From Favolaschia claudopus (taxonomy: Eukaryota > Basidiomycota > Agaricomycetes > Agaricales > Mycenaceae), in the NCBI GenBank assembly GCA_037176885.1, contig JAWWNJ010000080.1:620001-684000 (forward strand): a DNA stretch of 64,000 nt, given 5' to 3'. A program made the translations under genes and the position numbers. The notes below the pieces were generated by a model. That model did no database searches, had not been told where the DNA came from, and worked only from the letters and a program-made list of their open reading frames with translations. Of the stretch, positions 11,458 to 21,755 are shown piece by piece. How positions within the stretch are numbered: position 1 is the stretch's first letter; each line of letters opens with the position of its first letter.

Positions 11458-11765
11458 TAAACGATGTCGGGCAGCCGTGGCGCCGCCAGAAGCCGCCTGG
11501 TGGCTCTGACGGCATGCGGAGCCAACTGGCTCAGTTCAAAAGAGAACCTCGAGATTTTTGTACGGGATATGGTGGACACTGAGTATCCAACCATCTCACC
11601 ATTTTCTCCGCAACTTGAACCTCGGTAGATGTCGAGAAAAGACAAGTTTAAAGGCTAAAATAGCCGCTAGTGAGCCGCCGGAAGCTACTATATGACGTAG
11701 CCGCTCCACAGCGCATGCCCTCAGAGCCACCAGGCGGCTTCTGGTGGCTCACCGCAAACGCTCTA
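11458..11765. mobile_element. Diverged copy of the GGTGAGCCGC/AGAAGCC MITE family
   Basis: The left part (11457-11515) and the right part (11690-11765) form imperfect inverted repeats built from CCAGAAGCCGCCTGGTGGCT and CGGCATGCGGA. The same modules make up the two 450-bp elements at 28644 and 31983. TA dinucleotides flank both ends. About 310 bp, clearly older than the 450-bp twins. Confidence 0.6.
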
Positions 11766-11870
11766 ATATAAAACGGGTATAGTGGAGAAGAAGTTCGAGT
11801 ATTCTAGCGACAAATCAAAGCAAGTAAGTCAAGTAAGGACATGTCTCCCGTGCCGCACAAACAGTGGAAA

Positions 11871-12146
11871 TTCGAGATCGAGCAGAATTCCATTGAAGGG
11901 TTAACGTATGGACTCAGGCTTAAGAGGTTGATGGGTGAAGAAGGCGTATGAAGCGCCAGAAAGCATATCCTTATAAGTAGAATGTAAACTCGCTCGAGGT
12001 AGCCGAATTGTTCGAGATCGAGAAGAATGCCACGAAGGGTTATCGTATGGACTCTGGGTTGAGAGGTCGGTGCTTGAAGAAGGCATGTTAAGCCTCGAAA
12101 AGCATAGCATTATAGGTTGAATGCAAACTCGTCTGAGGAAACCGAA
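11871..12146. repeat. Tandem duplication, two diverged ~138-bp units
   Basis: Unit 1 begins at TTCGAGATCGAGCAGAA (11871), unit 2 at TTCGAGATCGAGAAGAA (12010). They stay aligned over the whole unit (GAAGGGTTA, GGTTGATGGGTGAAGAAGG vs GGTCGGTGCTTGAAGAAGG, and so on) with roughly one difference per 6-7 bases. No ORF follows the period. Confidence 0.7.
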
Positions 12147-12149
12147 GTG

Positions 12150-13185
12150 AAGCCGAATGCTAGAGTAGACAGTAGATCGCAATACGGAATATCTGGAGTC
12201 AGAGCAGATTATATAGTGCCCCTTGAATTTCCGGCGAATGAATGAATTAAGTAATCAGACTCTGAGGAAGAGCCAAGTGAAGTCAACCCGTGCAAGTTTA
12301 ACAATTTGAGACAATGGTAAGAGAAACACGTCAAAGGAGTTCTTGATCCTCAAATTGCCATGCCCAGAATACATTGGGAGCAAGCCAGACTCGATGTCAG
12401 ACTCGAAGCAGAGAGATGAACGCGTCGGCATCCGACTCCAGTGTTGTACATCGCCGGGGAATCTGGACTGGTTTCGGAGCCCTATTAATCGCCAGGTTCG
12501 ATGGTCAAGCCCGAGTTTCATACAGTAGTAAGGCATGTGCGGGTGAATGGAACGAATTCAGGGATTGACCCAACGAAGATAAGGCTTCAAACCTACATAC
12601 GATTCAGATCTCAGGCTATTATGCGATAGAGCAAGATTAGGTCAAACAAAACCAATATACTGTTGAATTGATAGATTTAACGATTTGTTAGACGTGAATG
12701 GGACTCAAAGGGGTAGAGAGAGGACACGTAAGTGCCTCCCGGAGACGATGGAAATCAGCACACTAGCATTGATAAATCAAGCGCTACGACTCAGACGCGA
12801 CAGCATGTTTTCGAAATTGATTCGTGAATGGCAGGCGTTGTCAGAACCCGCTTTTGATAGCGCGGTATCAGGTTGATATGCAGATGTGGATGCGAAACCA
12901 GCGACGATTGTTTTCGCCGCTTGGGCTTCAAGTCGCCGAGTACTAGTAGCGAGAAATCGAGGGTTATAATTAGGTAATAACGGGCAGGAGCAAAATCTGA
13001 TCCAAGACTACCGAGAGTCGGGAGTAGAACAGAGGAAATTCAACTGGCATTCGAGAGCACTGTGTCGCCAGCCAAGTAAATGGATGCCAACAGAAAATTA
13101 TCCGACGGCGTTCGTTCAAGAGCCAAATACAAAAATTGGACCGAACCGGCTTTCGAGAGCCGGTGTCTTGAACGAATTTACGAAA
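12150..13185. other. No gene seen; hairpin at the right end
   Basis: Only shadow-type ORFs. Near 13108-13174 the strings CGTTCAAG / CTTGAACG and ACCGGCTTTCGAGAGCCGGT form a nested inverted repeat immediately left of the MITE at 13191. Confidence 0.35.
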
Positions 13186-13190
13186 GAGTA

Positions 13191-13560
13191 CAGTTGCGGC
13201 AAAATCAAATGTCCCTGCCATAAAAGGAAATTCAAATCAATCTCGAGCTTTTTCTACATTACTGGAGGTCTTTGATCGAACAGAGGATGTAGAACGATAG
13301 CGTGGCATAAAATATGGCACCCCATCGCTTGAACAAACTTTATTGCGGCTTTTTCCGCCGTTCTTGCCTCAGATTGTATTCAGATGGCTCAAGCCATACT
13401 CACTCGTTACTGGGTGAAATAAAAAGTTTAAAGGGTCTGGGTAGGTCCTAGATGTCTCCTCATTCTTTCTATCACCAGAAATCTGCTTCAAGCTATGTAT
13501 GACTGGGCAAAAGGTCGAGATTTCCTTTTATGGTAGGGACATTTGATCATATGCCGTGCT
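13191..13560. mobile_element. CAGTTGCGGC-family TA MITE, copy A (right end decayed)
   Basis: Left terminus CAGTTGCGGCAAAATCAAAT at 13191 preceded by TA. The inverted partner (GGAAA..CCATAAAAGG reversed) is at 13518-13546, but the outermost right bases (about 13547-13560) no longer match. The family has full copies at 18157, 22417 and 28075. Non-coding, Tc1/mariner or pogo-type by TA target and CAGT start. Confidence 0.65.
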
Positions 13561-13584
13561 CAGCCTTAATTCAAAGGGAAACCG

Positions 13585-13618
13585 TGTATCCCGTAGCGAA
13601 GCACGGGCTCACTGCTAG
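13585..13618 (+). mobile_element. Helitron-type 3' terminus (plus orientation)
   Basis: The sequence contains the hairpin CCCGTAGCGAAGCACGGG, then CTCACTG, then CTAG at 13615-13618 followed by T. A GC-rich hairpin roughly 10 nt before a terminal CTRR and insertion before T is the standard Helitron 3' end. Homologous ends occur inverted at 35006 and 53151. The 5' TC end of this copy was not located. Confidence 0.65.
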
Positions 13619-14110
13619 TATAATTATAATACTACATAGTATAATATGATACGACAGAACCGTATTATGCATATTATTTTTGTATCATTTTGGGGGGAGA
13701 CTCCGGTTGGAGGTAGGCCTTGGGGACGAATTCTTCACCAAAACAGTCTGGATCAGCGATTGATGATCGGCTTGATGGAGAGTTGGTGCTTGGAAGGAAG
13801 AGTTGGTAAAATTCTGGAAATCAAGACAGAGCTGCTGCAATCCTGTCGTAGCACATTCACAGGAACCCTAGCACTCGAGCACAGCTGAGTGTCATTCTTC
13901 CGGGCGGAAAAAACAACCTTTCAAGGGGGTTGAAGCCAAGTTGAAGCCGTATTAAGATTATAACAAAATTATATCACGATAGAAATTGTTATAATATCAT
14001 ATTGTTAGATACAGATACGATACGGCTCCAGAATCTGTGATATGATATTGGTATAATATGATACGGCAAAAATCGTATTATTATCGTAATATGGACAGCA
14101 CTAGTTGGCA
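13619..14110. repeat. AT-rich region with repeated TATAATATGATACG units
   Basis: TATAATATGATACGRCARAA..CGTATTAT occurs at about 13641-13672 and 14051-14082 in the same orientation, with related AT-rich palindromes between. No coding potential is supported, including for the 80-codon frame at 13646. Confidence 0.45.
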
Positions 14111-14379
14111 CCGCGTCGAAAATAAATAGTCACGAAAAAGTACAATGGGAAGTCACCCACTATTGGAGCTTCATACAGCCTCTATGTAATATTAAGAAAA
14201 CCTCCATAGTATATAGCCGTCTCAACCTTCGGTGGGCCGGGGAGCCGATGTCAATAAAGGGGCGTCTTGCGATTATATTATGACATGTCCCTACTTTCTT
14301 CCTCGCATTCCTTGTTGCCTCATACAGTACGAGCTAAGCCGCAGCTCAGCATAATCACCGATCTACAACCTGGTACGCA

Positions 14380-14649
14380 GTGGCGCCTTCCTCCGCATAC
14401 CCGATGGTGAATTTTGAGCTAGTGGATTTCTATTCATCGGGGCAAATAACCAGCTCTGCGACATCCACAACCGTTGTCGATGATTGTCATTGGTCTGCAG
14501 TTGCGGATGACCTAGATGGCCTCCACGATGAATGGCAACGGTGCTCTTCGAACAATATAAGGGACTTCAACTTAGTACGATGCCTCAGCATGATCTTGAT
14601 CGTTGAACTCTTGTTCATTAGACGCGACCACGTAGATGTATATGTATAA
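14380..14649 (+). CDS. Hypothetical 89-codon frame, unrecognised
   Basis: The frame has an ordinary composition with no strong codon or residue bias, begins with Met, and no domain is recognised. It ends in a short hydrophobic stretch (LVRCLSMILIVELLFI). Nothing around it suggests a partner. It could be an exon of a decayed gene or chance. Confidence 0.15.
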   Translation: MAPSSAYPMVNFELVDFYSSGQITSSATSTTVVDDCHWSAVADDLDGLHDEWQRCSSNNIRDFNLVRCLSMILIVELLFIRRDHVDVYV

Positions 14650-14825
14650 CAATTCATTTGATGTTGCCTGCAATGAACGTAGGTTGTGTATGCCGGTGCC
14701 CGGCCTACAATAGGGGAGTGTGTGGGTTCACAGGGTTTAGTTTGAGTGTAATTACAGTATACTGTACTGACTGGGGGAAAAGGCTCAGCAGAATAGGGTG
14801 CTGTTTATAATCCCCAGCGCAATTA

Positions 14826-14953
14826 GGCTCCATTCGGCTGTCGTGTCTTAGCGTCACTTTGGAGCACTTGGGAAAAATTCCACGCCGAACTTTTGGTGAG
14901 AAATACTCTTAAGTGACGTCAAGTACTCCGAAGTGACGCAACCGAATGGAGCC
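14826..14953. mobile_element. Tourist-like (PIF/Harbinger) MITE, 128 bp
   Basis: Terminal inverted repeat GGCTCCATTCGG with TTA on both sides (14823-14825 and 14954-14956). Inside the termini the inverted homology continues (GCGTCACTT..GGAG..ACTTG), with an 11-nt difference in the left arm. The 3-bp TTA target and GG..TTCGG terminus are diagnostic of PIF/Harbinger-type elements. Confidence 0.75.
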
Positions 14954-15078
14954 TTATAGACGGTTTTTAAATTTAGGGTCCTAGATATAAACCGGTTTAC
15001 TTATTTGCAGCAACCGCACGACTCACCCGCACATTTTGTCTCTCCAGGTGGGAGTTAGCCTCAAGCCGACCAATTCTA

Positions 15079-15287
15079 GGGCCTGGGCCGATTACAGCTA
15101 TTTTGAAAACGATAGACAATTTTCGAGCTCAGTTCGCGCCGAAGAGCTCCATCGCAGCAGATTATGATCAATGCGCTGGAAATCCAGTGCTGCGAGAGCT
15201 GAGATGCGGAGTTAAATTTCGGCGGCGCGAACTCAGCTCTGAAATCTAAAGTGTGGTATCGTTTTCAACAGTGACCGCCCAAGGGTT
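15079..15287. mobile_element. Hairpin-type MITE, about 209 bp
   Basis: TTGAAAACGATA (15103) and its complement (15257-15268) anchor long inverted arms that continue inward to GAGCT.AGTTCGCGCCG and outward to GGGC(C)TGGGC / GCCCAAGGG. TA is found at both outer limits. The exact borders are less certain than the arms. Confidence 0.6.
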
Positions 15288-15729
15288 TAGGGGCTATAGC
15301 GCTAAAGCCCTATAGCAGGCCTTAAATGAGGGCTATAGCTTCGTCAGAAAGTCACGGAGCCCTATAGGAGGGGTATAAAGTCGCCTGACACCCTCGTCTC
15401 GCCCATCGAGGTGTTTGTAACGCAGTTCAGGCCTAGTTCTTCTCATGAGCAACAAGACAAAAAAATCAAAGCAAAATCCAGTAATTTTGCTGATCCCAGA
15501 TCCTCTTCTGCATCCTGATGCATTCTTCAATACCATCTGTCGATGACGCGCTCCCTATCCGGTGCCATTGCCTTTCCCACATCTCAAGTGCTGATGTTCG
15601 TTGAAGTGCCTTTCACCGGTGCTGCGATGATTTGAATCCCACGAGGCATTTGTTCATATTCGCCGACGGTGCGTCGTCAGATGTACCAGGGTTCCGGTCA
15701 CTGAATAAACAGCAAAGGACCGCAATATC

Positions 15730-15769
15730 AGGTTATTTTTCCCGTCCCAAAATTTTTTAAAAATAACCT
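15730..15769. repeat. Short hairpin
   Basis: AGGTTATTTTT and AAAAATAACCT are perfect complements separated by about 18 nt. Possible remnant MITE or transcript terminator-like fold; no gene ends here. Confidence 0.4.
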
Positions 15770-16023
15770 CGGGATATAGGGTCTGACTAGGGAGACTAGC
15801 AAGTATTGTAGGCCTATCTATACTCGACTCCAACCTCTCATTGAAGAAAGGTACAGTAACTCCACCAGAGAAATGCTCGCAATGGGTCATATACTTATAT
15901 ATTGATAGACTCCAGCGGATGCTCCAGCAGCGAGACCACGCCTACTAGTGATCATGGATTTCTAACAACTGGGAAAGGGCCGGGTGAGCCTCTCAAAAAA
16001 TTCCACAACGGCGCAATGCATTA

Positions 16024-16284
16024 TTGGCATTATCGAAAACGCTTGAGTGCAGAGGCCCTGCATCCAAAGAGCGAGCTTCAGTGAGCACAGTCCCTAGGCC
16101 TAGAGACATATCGGACTGGTTGCGCTCAATTCGGCTTCACAAACACGACCATTGTCTGAGCCACCTATCTTGGACGGAGCTGACAACCCTTACCGAGGAA
16201 GATTTGGTGTCACTCGAAGTAGCTACCCAAGGAGCTCGCGACCGTTTGCGCAAGTTCTTATTAGGGCACGGTGGAAAGGGGTAG
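16024..16284 (+). CDS. Vts1/Smaug-type SAM domain fragment
   Basis: Residues about 27-80 of this frame (from DISDWLRSIRLHKHD to QGARDRLRKFLL) match the SAM domain of the fungal RNA-binding protein Vts1 (Smaug): the LRSLRLHKY-type helix 1, W-x-E-L, and the GAR-(K/R)-x-x-K-F helix 5 are recognisable. That domain binds RNA hairpins (Smaug recognition elements) and recruits deadenylation machinery. Only about 80 residues are present and the frame stops directly after the domain (GHGGKG), close to where Vts1 itself ends. Upstream, AG acceptors (16047, 16102) could join an earlier exon, but none was recognised. Likely a duplicated or transposed gene fragment, possibly a pseudogene. Confidence 0.6.
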   Translation: MALSKTLECRGPASKERASVSTVPRPRDISDWLRSIRLHKHDHCLSHLSWTELTTLTEEDLVSLEVATQGARDRLRKFLLGHGGKG

Positions 16285-16491
16285 CAGAAGTTTCGTTCTA
16301 TGTGCATTACAACAGAAGTTCGGGATAGACAATACGGAAAAAGCTTTCACCGCTAATTAATGCCCAGGGCGACGAGCTAAGCCTTTGTCACAGGATTTGT
16401 GATGCTGAAAGCTTGAATTGATGAGGGATAAAAAAAGTTATTGGGGGAGCTTGTTTTGTCTGAGGTTCCCGAGGTTGTGCAAAGTACCTAC

Positions 16492-16988
16492 CAAGGGGGC
16501 ACCGGCAATCTAACCGGTGACTAAGGGCTAGTTAGTTAGTCCGGCCGCCAGGCCGGAAAAAAAAAGTTTGACCCTCCCAAAATCTGAGTGGGAATGAGCT
16601 TCTGGCAGTCTATTTGAGTGAGAAACACTGGTGCCAGGTCTACACGTGGCTCTCTAGAAGATGTAGTGCCTCTCCGCTGTAGTCAGTGTCAATGTGGCTT
16701 TGTTTGGCCCGGAAAACCGCCCAGCTGTCAACCTATTAATGTTGCTATGTTTTGCCTTCCAAAGAAGGTTGGAAAGTATCCAACCTGCTCTGGCTACTCT
16801 TCTCAAGACAGTAGAACAGTAACTGAACCTCCAATAAATTTATTCACGGGATGAACTGCCAACGCAGTCCGGCGACTTAACCGTGGGAACATATTTCCGT
16901 ATATAGTGCTTATGTAGTTAGTTAGTCCAGCCCTTGGAAAAGAAAAAAACGGCCCTATATTTTTTTTTAGAATGCCGGTGCCCCCTTG
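16492..16988. mobile_element. hAT-type MITE (CAAGGGGGCACCGGCA termini), copy 1
   Basis: Termini CAAGGGGGCACCGGCA and TGCCGGTGCCCCCTTG are perfect inverted repeats. The 8-bp GTACCTAC precedes (16484-16491) and follows (16989-16996) the element, as expected for hAT. Its sequence is homologous, in reverse orientation, to 50216-50717. No transposase frame. Confidence 0.9.
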
Positions 16989-16996
16989 GTACCTAC

Positions 16997-17258
16997 AGGC
17001 CCCCTGTCACTACCAAATATGTCCGTCGGGCGACTTTGGCTGATTTACTCTATTTTTTGACATTGATGGCGCTCTGGGGACGTCAAAAAAGACGATTTTT
17101 TCCTGGAAATTGCGGGAAACGCTTAGTTTTGAGCAGCTGCTTCGCTTCAGCTACCCAGAACCTCCTTCCTGTGGCTGGTTTGCGAAATAGCCCTCTGAAA
17201 TTGGACGTTGTTTTACTCTATGAGGGCTACGGACCTATATAGTAGTGACCGGGGGCCT
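16997..17258. mobile_element. hAT-type MITE (AGGCCCCC..GGGGGCCT termini), copy 1
   Basis: Starts directly after GTACCTAC (16989-16996) and ends directly before a third GTACCTAC (17259-17266). The inverted termini include AGGCCCCCNGTCACTACC and the inner GTCCGTNG. The homologue at 22097-22369 keeps TIRs and interior. Non-coding. It shares its target with the neighbouring hAT MITE at 16492. Confidence 0.85.
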
Positions 17259-17635
17259 GTACCTACTCTCCCGCGGGTATGGTTGCGGACCGAACTTCGT
17301 GACAAGTCGCAGTCCCAATTTGGTAATTGATACTGTCACGTCAGTTTTCATTGAGACATCCTGGGATTGTGTAAATAGCATTGCAAGAAGGTAATCTACA
17401 AACGTGGAGCAAAACTTCGAAAAATCGGTTTTCCGTGTTTTGCACGGCAATTTCGCACTTTTGATTGCGGATCACTCGGACCGGTGGCTGTGCAGCAGCA
17501 TCAATGTCGCCTGGCCATTGCCGATTTCTTGGTTAGGATATTTCACTTTCACTGTGGGGTCCGGAAGAAGGAGTCCGGGGTTGCAGAGGCAGAATGGCAG
17601 AGAAAGACTTGATTACCTGCCTCAAACTCGCGAGT

Positions 17636-17745
17636 TTAGTACACACAATTTTGGTTTTTCGCTGTTCAAATTTCGCGTTTTGTAACCCTAAGTTAGGAGT
17701 ACCTCCGATTCCTCTGAAATAAAAATTTCACCTATAAACCATACC
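17636..17745 (-). repeat. Diverged ~110-bp repeat, matches 56229-56340
   Basis: Its reverse complement aligns with 56229-56340 through GGTTTATGGG, TTCATTTCAGAG, CTTAGGGTT and GAATTGTGTGTAC-type stretches, about 75 percent by eye. The nature of the family is unknown. Confidence 0.5.
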
Positions 17746-18080
17746 CTAGTTCCTGCTAAATCTCGAATCCCGAAGGATTTTGAGCAAAATTGGGACTGGT
17801 CATGAAGTTTTGGCCGCAACCATACACCATCAGCTGTGATCTCCCACGGGTACGCCATCAAAATACGTGATGTTAAACATTTAACAAAGTTTTGGTTGGA
17901 GACGAGTAGAGACGAGTGGCCTACTACTGTACCAGGGGAGACCACAGTCAAGAAATACTCTCTGCCGAATGCTGGCATTAAGTAATAAGAACTCAAGTGC
18001 AAGGACTTTTGAAGAAAAACAAAGGCAGGGACCCCAAGTGGACACCCCAAGTTCAATTTTGGGAATTCAATATTTCGCTC

Positions 18081-18136
18081 ATAGCAGACTGGTATTACTT
18101 CCTTTGGCTTGTCCCGAGAAGTACCAGTCTGCTATG
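18081..18136. repeat. Perfect 15-bp inverted repeat beside MITE B
   Basis: CATAGCAGACTGGTA (18081) and TACCAGTCTGCTATG (18122) are perfect complements. A third partial copy (GTAGCAGACTGG) lies just right of the MITE near 18531, so both flanks of the MITE at 18157 carry the same module. Confidence 0.65.
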
Positions 18137-18156
18137 CCCGACGTGCTTGCCACATA

Positions 18157-18514
18157 CAGTTGCGGCGAAATTAAATGCATTACCATAAAAGGAAATTCTC
18201 ACTATTTTCATCCCTTCTGACTTGGAAGCGCCGGGAGAAAGCTTGATGATACGATGGGAGGTCTCTAAGTGCAGTATGTAAGTATGAGGTAGGTCGTTTG
18301 CATCACGATTGAGCAAGAATGGTGCAATAAACTGTGATCTAAATCCGTCAATCGGAGCCCAAGTTAACTTTCCCATGGATCATTTTGACCGCCAAAACAT
18401 CTGAATTGGCGACACCAATGTTGAGCTTGCGATGACTCGGCCGCGTTGCCCTGTCCAGAGCTGATTTAACAGAAATTTCCTTTTATGGTAATGCATTTAA
18501 TTTCGCCGCAACTG
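18157..18514. mobile_element. CAGTTGCGGC-family TA MITE, copy B (358 bp)
   Basis: TA on both sides (18155-18156, 18515-18516). TIRs of about 50 bp beginning CAGTTGCGGCGAAATTAAAT and continuing through CCATAAAAGGAAATT are almost perfect. The interior has no coding frame. TA target and CAGT terminus point to Tc1/mariner or pogo mobilisation. Confidence 0.9.
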
Positions 18515-18956
18515 TATGTCGGCCTCGCGTAGCAGACTGGTGACAAGTCTACTTGACGACCCTAACAAGACATATTGCCTTACCAACTTTTCCCGGTTTT
18601 GGTGATGGACACAGCACAAAAAAAAAGACAGGCTACGGATTTCAGTGAAATACTCCGAAGGTTGGCTCTATTGTGCAGGGATGTGCACGGCGTCATTGTC
18701 TAACCGTCATCCATGTTGAAGTATGTTGGCGTCCAGCCGAGACGGTCCGTAGATCCGCGTTCAACACGCGATAGCCTCATGTGAATTAGTCACGCGATCA
18801 TCGCTTTGTCTTTTGCACTCATCCCGCCTCGGCGCGTCGCTGCCCCGGTGTCGATATCCAACAATTCAAGCCATGCCCAGGCAATATATGCAGCTGGAGA
18901 GAGGCATGTTCTCAGGGGCAGTCGCAGCGCACAATCACTGCTGCGGACGTAAGATA

Positions 18957-19333
18957 CAGCCGTTTTGGAAACAATATACGGGTTTTGATTGAGTGGTGCT
19001 CGTTCGTTTGTGCTTACATTTGTTGACGATTCTGTCATCGGCAAAGCCGGGAGCACCACTTTGTGGGGCGTTGCCGTACCACATCAAGTGCCGCTGGTCT
19101 CTTGTTTTGGCCCTTGCTCGCAAGTTATGGCCCTGTCGAGCGCTGGGCAAGTAGCAGCTGAGTCTTAATCCTCAGTTCTGTTAACTCCCTGTTTTTCCTG
19201 GTGTTCTCTGGGTGGTGGAAGCAAAACTCAGATTCGGCTGGAGTGGAGCTGGTGACGGGAAGCAAAACAAAGGTAAGCACAAACGAATGAGCACCACTCG
19301 ATCAAAACCCGTATATTGTTTCCAAAACGGCTG
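18957..19333. mobile_element. TA MITE with ~65-bp inverted repeats (CAGCCGTTTTGG)
   Basis: TA borders at 18955-18956 and 19334-19335. The arms CAGCCGTTTTGGAAACAATA...GTTTGTGCTTAC are near-identical over about 65 bp (18957-19020 and 19272-19333). The short open frames on the minus strand cross the arms and are not genes. Confidence 0.9.
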
Positions 19334-19409
19334 TATAGTCTCGTAAACCAGACTTTCGCGGGCGATGAGAAGATAATCGCTGGATAATCGTTCTCAAGGA
19401 CCTAAAGAA

Positions 19410-19865
19410 AGTCTGGGCCTTAAGTGGGTGAAGCGTCCGTGGGAGTGATGAGCGTGATGCGGCTGCTGATGGCCGTCGCTTAGCGGTCCGTCCTTTTTTG
19501 GTCGCTGCGAGCGCGACGTCGCCGACGCGCTCCTGAGACTCCTACCTTGCCTTCCCTTGTACCCCACCCAATGTTTTATTCCCCTCTCCCGATATATATC
19601 GACGCATCCGTGAGAGTAAAAGAAAAATGTATTGGTTTGGGTGCAAATGTACAGGTACGGTGAAATCAACTGCGTACCAGACGTCGACAGCTGACTTTCA
19701 GAATGCTGGTTAGAGTCGTCGGGACTGTCCGACATCGCAGGCGCGCGTCGATAGAGCGCACGCCACCTCAGAGGGTAAGAGCTGCCATTACACGGATCAC
19801 AAGATCAATCTCACCATCACTCCCACGGATCCTTCACCAACATACCCTTCGTTAAGGCCCAGACT
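19410..19865. mobile_element. TIR element AGTCTGGGCCTTAA, 456 bp
   Basis: AGTCTGGGCCTTAA at 19410 and its complement at 19852-19865, with a second matched block inside (GTCCGTGGGAGTGATG vs CATCACTCCCACGGAT). Target duplication not resolved. The 113-codon minus frame 19394-19735 crosses the terminus and is probably spurious. Confidence 0.7.
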
Positions 19866-19956
19866 ACGTAAGATAGGCGTCACGCCGATCCGGCGCCTGG
19901 TTATGTAAGCCAAAACATCACGTCAACAAAATGCTTATAAGTCTGGCCACAACACT

Positions 19957-20034
19957 AGTCTCTCGTAGACAGACGCTCTATATAAACCAGCTCGGTGCCC
20001 TCGCTATATAGAGTCTGTTGGTTACCGCGCCCCT
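19957..20034 (+). repeat. SINE-like module A, fragment
   Basis: CTAGTCTCTCGTAGACAGAC and TATAGAGTCTGTT..TTACCGCG match the module at 61954-62038 and 62269-62352, with a different middle. Module B of the same family follows at 20550 after an intervening MITE (20046-20435). Confidence 0.6.
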
Positions 20035-20045
20035 GCAACCGCGTT

Positions 20046-20435
20046 AGGTTCTTATTGGCTAATCTTATATAAGCAGATTTCACGGCGCGTATATCTCAAT
20101 GGAAACTAATTTTTTGCCATCACAAATTCAGAACAGGGTACATGGAATTAGTCAAACTACATTTCTGTCTGCTCAGATTCTCCAAAATCAGACGGCGCGC
20201 TACATAAAACGTTGTCGCGTTTTTATCACGTGCGACTCGGGTGTTTCGGCCGAGATAGACAAATGCATTCAACTTGAACTAAAACCACTGTGGAAATTCG
20301 TCAAACAGGGCAGAGATAGTCGGAGCGTTGTATAGAATGTCTGAGAGCTTGAATTCTCATCGAAATAGAGGTGCGGAAGAGGAAAATGAAGTCCCGGCAA
20401 TGGCCGGCTTATATAATATTAGCTAATAAGAACCT
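20046..20435. mobile_element. TIR element AGGTTCTTATT(A/G)GCTAA, 390 bp
   Basis: AGGTTCTTATTGGCTAATCT at the left and its complement at the right with 2-3 mismatches, about 29 bp of TIR. TSD unclear. It separates modules A and B of the SINE-like repeat and so probably inserted into it. Confidence 0.7.
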
Positions 20436-20549
20436 GACACGGCGCGGTAAACATAAGACTACCACAACACCATCCTAATGATTCCTATACTTTGAAAGAG
20501 CACGGCACAGCCTTTGACAGGAAACCACGTGCGCAGCACGTGAACTTAC

Positions 20550-20695
20550 CCACACCCTGCCCCGCGGCGACGCGCGCCGGCAGCGAGCGGCAGTGCGGCG
20601 CCGTCGGCCTTGAAAGCAGCAAGTGAGTGCAGATCAAAACGGTTAAAGGGTCCTGAGTGGCGAAGGCACGGGTCCCATAGCTCGTATTGACAAAT
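20550..20695 (+). repeat. SINE-like module B, copy
   Basis: Shares GGCGACGCGCGCCGGC, GAGCGGCAGTGCGGCGCCGT, CCTTGAAAGCAGCAAGTGAG and GGGTCCTGAGTGGCGAAGGC with 36992-37215 and 62060-62266, and ends at the same GGGTCCCATAGCTCGT as the 37-kb copy. Confidence 0.7.
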
Positions 20696-21024
20696 GTAAG
20701 ACCACCAAACTGTAGCTAATAGGGATATCTATGATTGGATGGAGCAGATTTGGCCAATATTTCCTTGTTGAAAGATTTGGCGGATTATGTAGGCTTACGT
20801 ACATACTACACGTGATATATCCGTGACTATAGACGCGACGCGCAGAATTAGCATCAAAATACCTTGTTTAACACTAGGAAAGTGTGATTGCCTCATAATG
20901 AGCTAGCAAAGCGTTATGCTCTGTTGGTTCATAAACATCCAATGTATTTCCATGAACTTAACACAAACAGAATTCAGACACGGAATTTAGAGTCAGATGT
21001 GTGTTTATATTTGAATGGTGAGCA

Positions 21025-21161
21025 CAGTGTTCCTTCTTAAGGCCTTATTAAGGGCAACCTCGGCGGCTAAGGGCTTAATATCATATTAAGGCCTAATTAA
21101 GGCCTTCAAATTAAGGCCTTAGGAACAAACAAATGAATTTTTTTTTGGGTGGACAAGTAAC
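21025..21161 (+). repeat. 137-bp repeat with AAGGCCTTA palindromes, copy 1
   Basis: Almost identical to 24397-24533. The core is an inverted repeat TGTTCCT..TTAAGGCC / GGCCTTAGGAACA, and the identity continues into the A/T-rich right flank (AATGAATTTTTTTTTG). Confidence 0.8.
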
Positions 21162-21755
21162 GTCTACTTGAAAAACAAATGTCCGATCGATTCCAAATGT
21201 TCAGAGAGTCGTATCGGCGATGTTGGTGCCGATGCGCCACCTCAAAAACAAAAAACGCCGACGACAGGGAACGTGAGCTACTTCCCTTCGTTCTTATCCT
21301 TCTGACCCAAAGCCCGCCAATCCGAGACTTTGACCGCATATGCCGAATAAGGAGTAACGCAGGGTCAAAGGTGTAAAATATGACATTTATATTCGAGATA
21401 GAGCCGGATTTCCTTCTGTACTCGTCAATCGTGGTGCGATTAACTCACGGTCCCTGGGTTTTGACGGCGATCTCGGCCGGGTGAGCTGCTTCTTTTTTGC
21501 CGAATTTAAGGTGCTACATAGGTCGAATGTATACGTGACCGATGGGATTATTCCGGCCGCCAGTCTCTTCACAATACCCTCAATTTCCAACGCACCATTT
21601 TTGTATATATATATCTTTTGGCCAAATCATGTTGAGCGCAAAAAGCAGCGGAGTCGGCTCGAACAAGGAAGGGGAGAGGCGCGCAAAGGGACGGCGAGGC
21701 ACTCGAGGTGGATCCTATATCCTATACTATGCTGGCTTCCAGCCTCTATAGTATT

